From Hypsibius dujardini (Eukaryota > Tardigrada > Eutardigrada > Parachela > Hypsibiidae): a stretch of DNA of 21,721 bases. The notes beneath the pieces are model-generated. The model saw only the letters and a program-made list of their open reading frames with translations. It was not told the DNA's origin and searched no databases. Shown here piece after piece: positions 9,161-18,466 of the stretch. The translations under genes were made by a program, and so were the position numbers. The first letter of the stretch is position 1. The number at the start of each line of letters is the position of its first letter. The stretch is taken from positions 1-21,721 of the forward strand of contig LRSR01010502.1 of the NCBI GenBank assembly GCA_001579985.1, written 5' to 3'.

Positions 9161-9478
9161 TATTTTCACTGTAAAAACTTAAATTTTTGGAAAAGGTTTC
9201 ATTTCAAGATTTTTAGCACCAATCCTCTCTAAATTCAATTTGGAATCTCTTGGCATTAGCCGAATCTTTTTTGGATGCCAGGAGGCGGAGCTATTGGAAT
9301 GTCATTTGGTCTAGAGTGAAACTAACCCACAGCTCCGCCTCCCTGAAATCTAAAAAAGATACGGCTAATGCCAAGCCGATTCCAAATTAAATTTGGAGAA
9401 GAGCAGTGACATAAAAATTGTGAAATGAACCCTTTTGACAAAAAATCAAAGTTTTTATAATAAAAGTCAGAGAAAATC
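9161..9478. repeat. Long imperfect palindrome, family 3 foldback
   Basis: The left arm runs from about 9161 to the AGGAGGCGGAGCT at about 9290. It pairs with a right arm from AGCTCCGCCTCC (about 9331) to about 9478. Conserved blocks include CTTGGCATTAGCCG, TTTGGAATC, TTCATTTCA and TAAAAACTT. One arm carries an extra 10 bp near its outer end. Mismatches are frequent, suggesting age. No TA or other duplication is clear at the ends. Confidence 0.7.
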
Positions 9479-9609
9479 AAATCTTCCAGTGTATTCCGGA
9501 CTTTAATATTATGGCAAAGAAACCTTTGTCAGAGCCGTGCCGATGAAATAGATTGTATAAATCTTCACTGATATAAGGCTCATTTTAAACAATAAAGCAG
9601 AAAGGTTTA

Positions 9610-9732
9610 ATCTAACGGAGGGACCCAGAAATGGACAAAAGGGGCGGGGCAGGGGTTATACTTGAACAATCAACCAATCAACTTCGCTCCGATTGCTCCG
9701 GAGCTCCGTTGATTGATTAGTTGATTGTTCAA
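9610..9732. mobile_element. Truncated foldback related to the 9735-9978 element
   Basis: Resembles the neighbouring palindrome from its ATCTAWYGGAGGG box through GGGGCGGGGCAGGGGTTATAC, AACAATCAACCAATCAAC, the central GCTCCGATTGCTCC and on to GATTGTTCAA, where homology stops. It therefore keeps the left arm, loop and only the inner part of the right arm. Confidence 0.75.
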
Positions 9733-9734
9733 CT

Positions 9735-9978
9735 AATTCACATGGAAGGGCGTTGCTGCTGCGGCACACATCTATTGGAGGGTCCCCGAAATGGGCAAAA
9801 GGGGCGGGGCAGGGCTTATACTTGAACAATCAACCAATCAACTCCGCTCCGATTGCTCCAGAGCTCCGTTGATTGATTGGTTGATTGTTCAAGTATAACC
9901 CCTGCCCCGCCCCTTTTGCCCATTTCGGGGACCCTCCATTAGATGTGTGCCGCAGCAGCAACGCCCTTCCATATGAAT
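9735..9978. mobile_element. 244-bp near-perfect foldback element
   Basis: The two arms pair from AATTCA (9735) / TGAATT (9978) inward, through GGAAGGGCGTTGCTGCTGCG, TGGAGGGTCCCCGAAATGGG, the shared GGGCAAAAGGGGCGGGGCAGGG and TTATACTTGAACAATCAACC, to a short GC-rich loop near 9850. Differences between arms are few, so it looks recent. It shares the G-rich core with the family-1 elements in bystin intron 5 and the PUS10 3' UTR but has different ends. Confidence 0.8.
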
Positions 9979-10278
9979 TTTCACGTGCCTCAAATTTCTC
10001 GGAAATTCATCTTTCAAGGAGTCTTGTAAGATCATTGGCAGTGCGGTTAGTTAAATATGCCTTATGCACGCATTGAATTACAGTGTAGTAGGTAATTTTG
10101 ACGGATAACCTATTGAGTTAATAGTATTGACTATATACCAATACTGTTATGCATTACGTGTCAGGACGGTTTTTATAAATTTTTCTCTTTTTTCACCGAT
10201 CAATTCCGTAACAGTGTCGGCTGTCCACTGTCAACCAACAAAGGTCCTGGGGCAACTGTTACTCACACTCGTACGGTA

Positions 10279-10510
10279 TGAGACAAAGTCTGTATTTCGG
10301 CTCACCCTCCTTTTGGTCGGTAAATCGGCTCACTCATGGGTTTCTCTTTGATGGCAGGTGCTTGATTGTATGATTTGCTGTACTATATCCTAGTATACTA
10401 TAGCATTTCTAAAAATCAAACAATCAAGCAGCTGCCATGAAAAAGAAATCGATGAGTGAGCCGATTTATCGACCAAGTGGAGGGTGAGCCGAAATACAGA
10501 CTTTGTCTCA
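10279..10510. mobile_element. Foldback MITE (family 2), copy 1, upstream of MFSD11
   Basis: A 232-bp palindrome with termini TGAGACAAAGTCTGTATTTC and its complement, flanked by TA (10277-10278 and 10511-10512). The arms carry CGGCTCACC, TCGGTAAATCGGCTCACTCA and TGGCAGGTGCTTGATTGT; the loop is AT-rich. The element ends about 270 bp before the MFSD11 start codon. A second copy lies in MFSD11 intron 4. Confidence 0.85.
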
Positions 10511-10779
10511 TACTCTTCTCAGGCTCGAATTGCCGGGTGATTTCTAAGATTTCTTGAGGCATCATGCATTTTCGACATGTTTGTGGCGTTTATGTTTAGC
10601 GTACGAGACAATTATTGCGTATTCAGGCGTGCATGCCTCTTGTTTGTCGCTCGATCTGATTTCTTTCTCTCTCTCGCTCGACCCAGAAAAGCAACACCAA
10701 GTTCACGCAACAAATCGCGCAAACTTTTATGAACTAATTACGTGTCTGTACGGAGAGATTTCTCTCGACCGTTCCAACC

Positions 10780-11193
10780 ATGGAGCCTGTTGATATGAAA
10801 CAAAACAAGGAAGACGAGGATGTTGACCTTGATCGTTCCCGAACCGGCCTGGAAGAAGAACAGCACCGTAATCGTTCCCCGCGAAATGACGCCGACCGAG
10901 ACCTGGATTCCGTCATCGCCTGGTTTCGCGACTATCGTCTTTGGAATGTCTTGGGAGTCAGTCTGGCGTTCATGGTCCTCTTCAGTGCCTTTCACACCTG
11001 CGGGATGCTGCAGGTACTACACAAGCAAATAACTTCGTTCATCCGTTCTGTTCTGTTCTGTCTGTCTGTCTGTCACTCTGCATGTCTGTCTGTCTGTCTG
11101 TCTGTCTGTCTGCTTGTCTGTCTGCCTGCTTGTCTGTCACTCTGCATGTTTGTCTGTTTGTCTGCTTGTCTGTCTGTTTGTCTGTCTGCCTGT

Positions 11194-11238
<45 letters not shown>

Positions 11239-14200
11239 TGTCTGTCTGTCTGTGAAAATGCCTTAGCCTTATATAATTTTTTACCGGCTTCTCGGAAAAA
11301 AGGGGCTATTACGAAAGTGATTCAGTTTTCGGTTTCTCCGTACACTTCTTCTACATTATTTTAGGCTTCAGTGTTGAGCGACGTTCATGATGAGCACTTC
11401 AACGGCACTGGAAAGGAAGGCTACTACAGTGCAGCGGCAATTTACAGTAATTTTTTCAAACTAATAATTATTACATGTAATATCATACCGGTATGGTAAT
11501 AAAACACCGCAAGCTGATCACTTCTCAATCTTTTTACAGCTGTAATGGCTGCATCTAACTGGATTGCACCTTCCATGGTACAGTAGAGATTAAAGATTAA
11601 AAGATGAAAGCATATTTTAATACTATACTGTAACACTAATATAAAAATATCTATCTAATATAATAATTATTTCTTATTACTATAATAATGATGGTTAAAA
11701 TATTTACGAATTTTTCAGTTTAATTGGGACTAGTACTTATCATTCACGAATTGTAAGCTTGTCATGTTTCTAGATAGCGTATACCGGACCCAAATTTGGA
11801 ATGTTCCTCGGTGGAGGTAGAATATGAGACAAAGTCTATATTTCGGCTCACCTCCAATTGGTCGATAAATCGGTACACTCATGGATTTCTCTTGGATGGC
11901 AGCTGCTTGATTGTTTGATTTTCAGAAGTATACTGGGATGTAGTACAGCAAATCAAACAATCAAGCACCTGCCATGAAAAAGAAACCCATGAGTGAGCCG
12001 ATTTATCGACCAGTTGGAGGTGAGCCGAAATACAGACTTTGCCTCTTACTCGTTTGAAAAAGCTACACGTGAAATATACTTATAGTAAAACTGGGTTTGT
12101 GTCTTGTGGTTTTGTTTAAAGTGCCCTATTGTCTGTTCATGGCGGTCTTTCTGCGACCTTACCTCGGCACCCTGTATGCCTCTTCGGTCCTGCTGGGCAT
12201 CGGCGCTGCAGTCCTTTGGACGTCTCAAGGAGTCTTCCTCACTATTAACTCCACCGATAAGACCATGTCCAGGTATATACGTAATATTTTGTGTTTAACG
12301 ATACACATTGCCGTGTATCGATGTCTGTGAAGACCCAATATTAACAATTTCATATTAAACGTCCACCTGTGCTCGGTTCTTTCTTTTTTGCAGGAACGCA
12401 GGCATGTTTTGGGCTATACTGCAATTGAGGTTTCAAGAAGATCCGTGAAATTAGCCGTTCAGTTTTCGTAATCAATGTTGTCTTAATTGGAACTGTTTTT
12501 TGTTCTTTTCGTGCCGTATAGCAACTTGTGGGGGAACATTTTTGCGACGGTGCAGCTGACCGGGCAGTCGTCCATCGATCCGGATGTCCGTTTCAAGCTC
12601 TTCATTGGACTGCTGTGTGTGGCCATTTTGGGCGTGGCGATCCTGCTGATTCTGCGGTATCCCGGCAAACTGGATCGAGGCCGGGTGTCCGAGCCACTGT
12701 TCAAGAAGTGCGTACATCAATAAGTGGTCTGTCATGTAATGATTGTGACTGCTTGTAGAGTGTAATTGAAATTGATATAATTCTTATAATTCTTATATAA
12801 TATAATATAATTCTAAAAATTGTTGAAATACTGTGGTGAATTAGCTAAAAGTTAGTGGAACAAAAATCGTCGATTGATGGAACAGTGTACGATGGTCAAT
12901 CGATAATGAGGAGCGACCAATTTGAAAAACACATTAATGGTGAACCAATAGTGGAACAAAATCCTTGGTTGTTGGAACAGTGAACGATGTTCAGTTGATG
13001 ATGAAAAATTGGTCAGTTAATAACAAAAATCATTATTAAGGAACCATTTAATAATGGAAAAAAATCGCTGGTTGTTGGAATACTGAACGCTGCTCAGTTG
13101 ATAATGGAAGAGTGGTCCATTAATGAAAAATTATTATTAAGGAACCAATTGTTAATGGAACAAAATCGTTAGTTGTTGGAACAGTGAACGCTGCTCAATT
13201 AATGAAAAAATAATTAATAAGGAACCAATTGTTAATGGAACAATATCGGCAACTGATGGAACAGTGAAAAATTGTCGATCGATAGTGGAGCATGGTCAAG
13301 TAATAGAAGAAACGTTAATAATAACGGGCGCATTCAATTCTAGAGGATGGTGGAAGGGGCAAAACTGTTGCACACCGGTGAAGACGAACTGGAAAGATTG
13401 GGCGTGGATCAAGGAGATCGTCTCGTCGTTCCGATTACTGCGCAGCCGGAACATCTCACTGTTGGCTGTGACGTTCGCCTACACCGGTAGGTAACAGGGA
13501 ATCGTTTATCTCATTCCCAGCCCGAACATGAGCAACGAGGGAGACTCAATGGAGGATGTACTGTATATACATTGCATTACATATAACGCATATATAATGC
13601 ATGTATATTACATATACATATAACGCATGTATATTATATATACATATAATGCATATAACGCATGTATATTATATATACATATAATGCATATAACGCATAT
13701 ATAATTCATGTATATTACATATACATATAACGCATGTATATTACACATACATTGCCTGACATATACATATATATACATTGTATATACAGAACATTGCATT
13801 TCAGCCTGAAGTGAACGCATCATGCTCAGGTGTGTTCCTGTTTTAGGGTTCATGCTGACCTTCTACAGCGGAGTGTTCGGTACGGCGTTGCATTTCACGG
13901 CGGCTTTCGGAACGGAACGGAACTACCTGCTGGGCTTATCGGGAGTAATCGTAGGACTGGGCGAAATCTCGGGTAAACACTGGTAGCAATCCACACACAC
14001 ACACCACGATCGTGAGTAATACGCATCTGACCTTGAAATGTGCCTTGTGTTTCAGGTGGGTTCCTGTTTGGATTTCTGGGCTCGCGGATAGGTCGGCGGG
14101 GAAGGGCGGCAATTGTCTTGGTCGGGATTAGTCTGCAGATGATAAGTTATCTGCTACTGTTCCTGATCTTGCCGACTGATTCACCGTTGATGGAAACAAG

Positions 14201-15271
14201 CAAATCATCTTATGTCGCACCCAAGTCAGTGCCGATGATATAGTTTACCTTTTGCTTCCTTTTGTGCTCACGTGTCCCAATAGAAGTCGGTCTGACAGAA
14301 CGGTAGACACAAGTAAACACGCAGGCAGATAGACAAACAGACAGACAGGCAGAGAGGTAGACAGATAGACGCTCAAGTAAACATACATGCAGGCAGATAG
14401 GCAGACAGGCAGATAGATAGACAGACAGGCAGATAGATAGATAGACACACAAGTAAACAGGCAGGCGGATATACAGACAAACAGACACACAGACACACAC
14501 GTAGATGGATGGAAAGAAGGGCTGACAGACATAAAAATTAAGAAAACTAACGACGGTAATCAGCCTGCTGGAGAGAGAAAAACAGGCCCCGAACATGTAA
14601 CCAATCTTGTGCATTTGTTTCCGGGAACAGCAAGCACGTAGCCATGTTGTGCGCATACTTCCTCGGTTTCGGTAAGACCCTATATTTGCGAACTGATCGG
14701 CTAACAACATAAGTAAAGCATACTTTGAACATGCAGGCGATGCATCGATTAACATTCAGGTAAGCGCAAGCTGAGAACAGGAACATGTATCGATCAAGTA
14801 TGATACCGAACCACGATGATGTGATATTCACGCAATTTACAATACAGATCTACGCCTTGCTGGGAAATATGTACGCCGCAGACAGCGCGCCTGCATTCGC
14901 CCTCTTCAAATTCACACAGGTGCGCGTTAATGTAATTAAAAAGGCTGTGACACACGGAAATTCTATGCTTTCTGGGAATCTTTAAATGTTCGTTCATATA
15001 TCATTCAGTCTTTCGCCGCTGCCGTCGGCTTCTTCTACTCCTCCGTGTTGAATCTTCCCGCCCAGCTCGGCATTGTCGCCGGAACGGGAATTCTCGGAGG
15101 TCTTACCTTCTGCCTGGTCGAATGGCTCGCCAATCGAGACGACAAGCGGACAAGGTCTGCGCTTGGCGCTCGTATACTATGAAGCCTCAATTTGTCAGTC
15201 TGGCTGTCTGCTTGTCTCGCTGTCTGCCTCGTTATCTGTCTGTCGGGCGGTCTCGCTGTATGTCTGTCTCG

Positions 15272-15309
<38 letters not shown>

Positions 15310-15444
15310 GACTGGCTGTCTGTCTGTCTGTCTGTCTGTCTGTCTGGGTATACTGTGTACAAATTTCTGTGACATTTCAGACAACAGAAGAAAGTCGACG
15401 CACCCAATACGACGGTTCTGGACTCGAAATCAATGCAGCGCTGA
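10780..15444 (+). CDS. MFSD11: MFSD11 (UNC93-like major facilitator protein), complete, 15 exons
   Basis: A multi-pass membrane protein of the UNC93-like branch of the major facilitator superfamily; the family's substrate is unknown. Exons are 10780-11013, 11365-11446, 11540-11577, 11774-11816, 12122-12272, 12394-12429, 12522-12707, 13344-13486, 13847-13972, 14056-14224, 14631-14671, 14737-14759, 14848-14919, 15009-15154 and 15381-15444. All borders are GT-AG and phase-consistent, giving 517 aa. Family blocks are NVLGVSLAFMVLFSAFHTCG, AAIYTVMAASNWIAPSM, GAAVLWTSQGVFLTINS, AGMFWAILQLSNLWGNI, FYSGVFGTAL, LGLSGVIVGLGEISGGFLFG, LCAYFLGFGDASIN and AADSAPAFALFKFTQSFAAA. The start has an excellent context (CAACCATGG). 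About 50 charged residues precede the first membrane segment, longer than in the human protein (449 aa). Exon 12 is only 23 nt. Several introns are filled with repeats. Confidence 0.94.
11058..11252. repeat. (CTGT)n/(CCTG)n microsatellite in MFSD11 intron 1
   Basis: A long tract of TCTG units with CCTG runs at about 11192-11232 and a few TGCTTGTC interruptions. It fills most of the 351-bp intron. Its cysteine- and leucine-rich translations are not genes. Confidence 0.92.
11825..12046. mobile_element. Foldback MITE (family 2), copy 2, in MFSD11 intron 4
   Basis: Similar to the element at 10279-10510 along both arms (TGAGACAAAGTCTATATTTC, TCGATAAATCGG, TGGCAGCTGCTTGATTGT, AAATCAAACAATCAAGCA). 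It is flanked by TA at 11823-11824 and 12047-12048. It begins 6 bp after the start of the intron, whose donor is gtagaa. Without it the intron would be about 81 bp. Confidence 0.85.
12856..13320. repeat. Diverged minisatellite in MFSD11 intron 7
   Basis: About five tandem units of 80-105 bp, each starting near TGGAACAAAATCG, followed by TTGTTGGAACAGTG, a GCTCARTTRATAATGG box and TTATTAAGGAACCAATTGTTAA. The array ends about 20 bp before exon 8 and makes up most of the 636-bp intron. Confidence 0.8.
13560..13795. repeat. AT-rich tandem repeat in MFSD11 intron 8
   Basis: An array built of TATACAT, ATAACGCAT and ATAATGCAT units of alternating purine and pyrimidine, with self-complementary stretches such as ATGCATATAACGCAT. 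It occupies most of the 360-bp intron. Confidence 0.8.
14290..14512. repeat. (ACAG)n/(GATA)-rich microsatellite in MFSD11 intron 10
   Basis: Degenerate CAGA, CAGG and GATA tetranucleotides. Here the plus (sense) strand is the purine-rich one, opposite to the tracts in introns 1 and 14. Confidence 0.85.
15196..15350. repeat. (CTGT)n microsatellite in MFSD11 intron 14
   Basis: Degenerate at its left end, then almost pure TCTG units from about 15270 to 15345, within the 226-bp intron between the last two coding exons. Confidence 0.9.
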
Positions 15445-15573
15445 ATTTTTGGTTGCGGACGAGTGGGATGAATTCAACGAAATTGAGATCCAGTTGAGAC
15501 ACCGTTTCGGTTGCATTCACTAATCTAACACGTTTTACTTCGGACACTGTTCCCGCGCACCAGTACAGATCAA

Positions 15574-15579
15574 ATTAAA
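15574..15579 (+). promoter_or_regulatory. Candidate poly(A) signal ATTAAA of MFSD11
   Basis: The common variant hexamer lies 130 nt after the MFSD11 stop. A canonical AATAAA at 15754-15759 is an alternative. Use of the latter would bring the transcript end to within about 50-65 bp of the convergent RASSF stop codon (15823-15825). Confidence 0.35.
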
Positions 15580-15822
15580 CTGTTTTTGCGAAAAGAAACT
15601 GTTTGAGCTCATCGAAATACGCGACAATCTATTGTGATAAAACTGGAAACTAACGGTCATGAGAACACGCTGGTAGACGTTTTAAAATCGCAAGGACAAC
15701 GCTGAGTCATGCAAAAAGCTTTCGACGCGACCAGTAAGTACACTTTAGTAATCAATAAAACTAAAATTAGATCCATGCATTACCAAGAGATTTGTGAGAA
15801 TTCCGTGTTTTGTGTGGGCTGT

Positions 15823-16936
15823 TCAGTTCTTGCCGTCGCTGGTGGTGTCGAGCGCTTCCATCAGCTTGCGATGGTACAGGTCGTAATTCTGCTGGCAGAC
15901 TTTCACCATATCTTCCTCCTCACGATCCAATATGAGTTTGAAATTCTCCAACTCGGGCAGAGTGAATGCATCCCACAGGACGTTTCGTGGATCCTGCTCC
16001 TCGAGAATCAGGCGGCAACAGTCGGTTGAGTGTTCACGTGCCGCTAGGACCAATTGAAGGGGAAATTCCACGGTATCGAGTCGTTTCGCCCCGTCCCGCT
16101 CTGGAATGTAACGATAAAAAATGTTTGCAGTGGGGAAGTCACATACAATGCGATGGATAATGCCCAGAAATGAGACACAGGCACAGTTGGGTAATACCTG
16201 TAAACAACAGCTAACAGACAGATAGACAGACAGACAGACAGACAGACAGGTAGACAGGTAGACAGACAGACACAGACAGGTAGATAGACAGACACAAACA
16301 GACAGAGAGACAGGTAGACAGACAGATAGGCAGGCAGACAGATAGGCAGGCAGGCAGACAAGGAGACAGACATACAGCAGCCAAGACAAGACAAAATCAC
16401 ACATATACACTACTCGTACTGTACACCGACAGCAAATAGACAGGTGTCAGATATCTCGTACCTTCTAGATGTAAAGAAAATTTCCGGGGGTCATCGCGGA
16501 CACGAAATTTGGTCAGAATGGCGTCGATCACTTGCGCGGTATTGTTGAGGCTTCCCACATGGATTAGTTTTTCCGCATTACGCGGCAAGTAAAAAGACGT
16601 GACCCTGTATCAGGACAATTTTTCAGCGATCTAAACGTACCATCCTGCCCAACGCCGACAAGAATCTATATATGTATAATTCTTTGCCTCTGGAGTTTGC
16701 TGATTCTCCGGACATGATACATACATAATCTTTGCCGTGTCTGTGTAGAGAGAGACTAATCTTAATGGAACTAAATGTTTGGCCGAACGCATCCTTGGAG
16801 TTCGACGGGCATCACCGGTCTACCATTTTCACGATTTGGTCTGTGTGTCTCTCAAGCGTGTGCGTCTGGATGTGCCTCTGTTCGCCTGTCTATCTGTCCG
16901 CCTGCCTCCCCGCCTGCCTCCCTGCCTGTCTGCCTA

Positions 16937-16967
<31 letters not shown>

Positions 16968-18466
16968 GCCTGCCTGTCTGCTTGTTTGTCTGTCTGTCTG
17001 TCCAGACGTCCTATCTACAAATGCTTGTCTGCTCTCGTGTTTATGGGGATGCATGACTCCATATCGAGCCTAGTTTGATCAGCAATTGAAAAGCAACTGG
17101 AACAAAGGAGTACCTTGCAAGAGGGAAAGGTCCATTGGCCACCGTAATGGGTCGTTTCAGCCGGAGTAATATACGCACAAACCCAGTGTATGATCCATCA
17201 GGCTCCTGCAATCAATAAAACACACACGCCTGCACTCAATGAAGGGTAAATTTATACCGAATGTAGACCGACACTCCTGATTGACAGTCAGACAGACAGC
17301 AGTCCGCCCATTAAACATACCAGCTGTAAAAGTGCAAACGGAAACGATTTATTGAACTCGTCGATCCGCTCACTCAGCGAGCGATCAAAGTTGTCGGGCA
17401 TCGGCGGTGACTGTAACGTCCATGGGTTGCAATCGTCGAGGAAGACATCCGCTTCAGGCGTAGTTTCCGCATTACTTTCCACATCAGACAGTACTGCTAC
17501 GGCAGCTGTTGCACCGGAGACGGAAGACTTTTCCGGTCGAGGCTTCGGACAAACCAGCCGCAGAAACTGCTTGCACTGCGGATGGCATGTCAAATTGCAG
17601 TCTGCGAGAGAAACAAAACGGATAAAAAAACATGAAAGAGTGGAAAAAAAGAACGATGAAAAAGACTACTGTATGCCTGTACTTATATATATTATATTAA
17701 AATATATTAAAAATAGGAAACAAAATTAAAAAATGTTTAAATATGTTTGTCTGAACCAATTAATGGCAATAAAGGAAAAAATATCAGCCATCTTACGAAT
17801 GTAGCGACTAAGCAACTGCGTTAAAATACTGCACAGAAGCCGACCACAGTCCTCAAAACAAAATAAGAAAAAAATTAATTCACAAAAACAGACAATCAAT
17901 AAATCAACCGGACAGCTACTTGCACAAAAAATAACAAAAGCCTTCATTCAATCAATCAACCATCTAATCATACCGAATCGTTAAAAAGTCTCCAGTCAAT
18001 TCAATCAATCAATCCATCAATCAATCGACTACTTTCCGTACAAAATTTCCCGCAAATTCCATTCCTTACTTCGACAGCGCAGTGAGAGACGATAGACTCC
18101 CCAAATCAGCAGCCCACATAAATCGCAAAACGACGGCTGCTCCAGCTCGAGGATGAGAAACTGGTGCTTGAGGTAGAAGAGATTCTTAAAGTCAGCGCCG
18201 TTGTCCATGTTCTCCAGCAAGTAGCGTTCCGCCTGGGCGGCCTCCTCCAGCTGCCGACTAGAGAGGTAGCGGATCTGCACGTTCGTCTGGAGATTCTCCA
18301 CCTCCCGTTCACGGGACGCTTTGGCGGCGGGGACTTTGGTGGTGGTGGGGCCGTCCGGAGAGGCAGCGACAGTTTTTGCTGCTGCTGGAGGGGATTGGGA
18401 AGATTTCTTCTTCCGGAACGGCCCCTGAATGGCATCCTGCAGTTTCATTCCCATTTCGCGCATCAT
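15823..18466 (-). CDS. RASSF1/RASSF5-like protein (C1, RA and SARAH domains), 5 coding exons
   Basis: A Ras-association-domain family scaffold of the RASSF1-6 class, which binds Ras-like GTPases and pairs with MST/Hippo kinases through SARAH. Minus-strand coding exons are 18466-18070, 17601-17321, 17205-17114, 16604-16462 and 16100-15823, giving 396 aa with consistent phases. A complete C1 zinc finger is spelled by H101, C114, C117, C131, C134, H139, C142 and C150 with canonical spacing. It is followed by an acidic linker, DGSYTGFVRILLRLKRP, and the RA domain (TSFYLPRNAEKLIHVGS, VRDDPRKFSLHLEERDG). The C-terminal SARAH helix is seen as WDAFTLPELENFKLILDREEE to HRKLMEAL. The first ATG of the exon is used. 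A good acceptor (CCTTAG) 5 bp upstream suggests a further 5' exon, non-coding or giving an alternative N-terminus. RASSF1 versus RASSF5 orthology cannot be settled; the invertebrate gene may be co-orthologous to several. Confidence 0.92.
16212..16375. repeat. (ACAG)n microsatellite in RASSF-like intron 4
   Basis: Tetranucleotide CAGA/GATA/GGCAG run. The RASSF sense strand reads CTGT. It lies within the 361-bp intron before the last coding exon. Confidence 0.88.
16878..17012. repeat. (CTGT)n/(CCTG)n microsatellite in RASSF-like intron 3
   Basis: Tetranucleotide run, CTGC/CCTG-rich at the left and CTGT-rich at the right. The RASSF sense strand reads ACAG, opposite to the neighbouring intron's tract. 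Confidence 0.88.

Larger units (their letters stand above)
8699..10779. other. Gene-free divergent intergenic region with foldback elements
   Basis: No exon is recognised on either strand. The stretch contains a large imperfect palindrome (9161-9478), two related family-1-like foldbacks (9610-9732 and 9735-9978) and a TA-flanked foldback of family 2 (10279-10510). The rest is AT-rich single-copy-looking sequence. Both promoters (RNASEK leftward, MFSD11 rightward) must lie in it; no core promoter motif stands out. Confidence 0.6.

Noticed and set aside
10941-11255. Long reading frames rich in Cys, Leu, Ser and Val over the tetranucleotide tracts (also at 14245-14755, 15073-15523, 16044-16410, 16732-17078 and 5391-5662).
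   Set aside because: They are translations of (CTGT)n or (ACAG)n inside introns; true exons of MFSD11, RASSF and PUS10 flank them.
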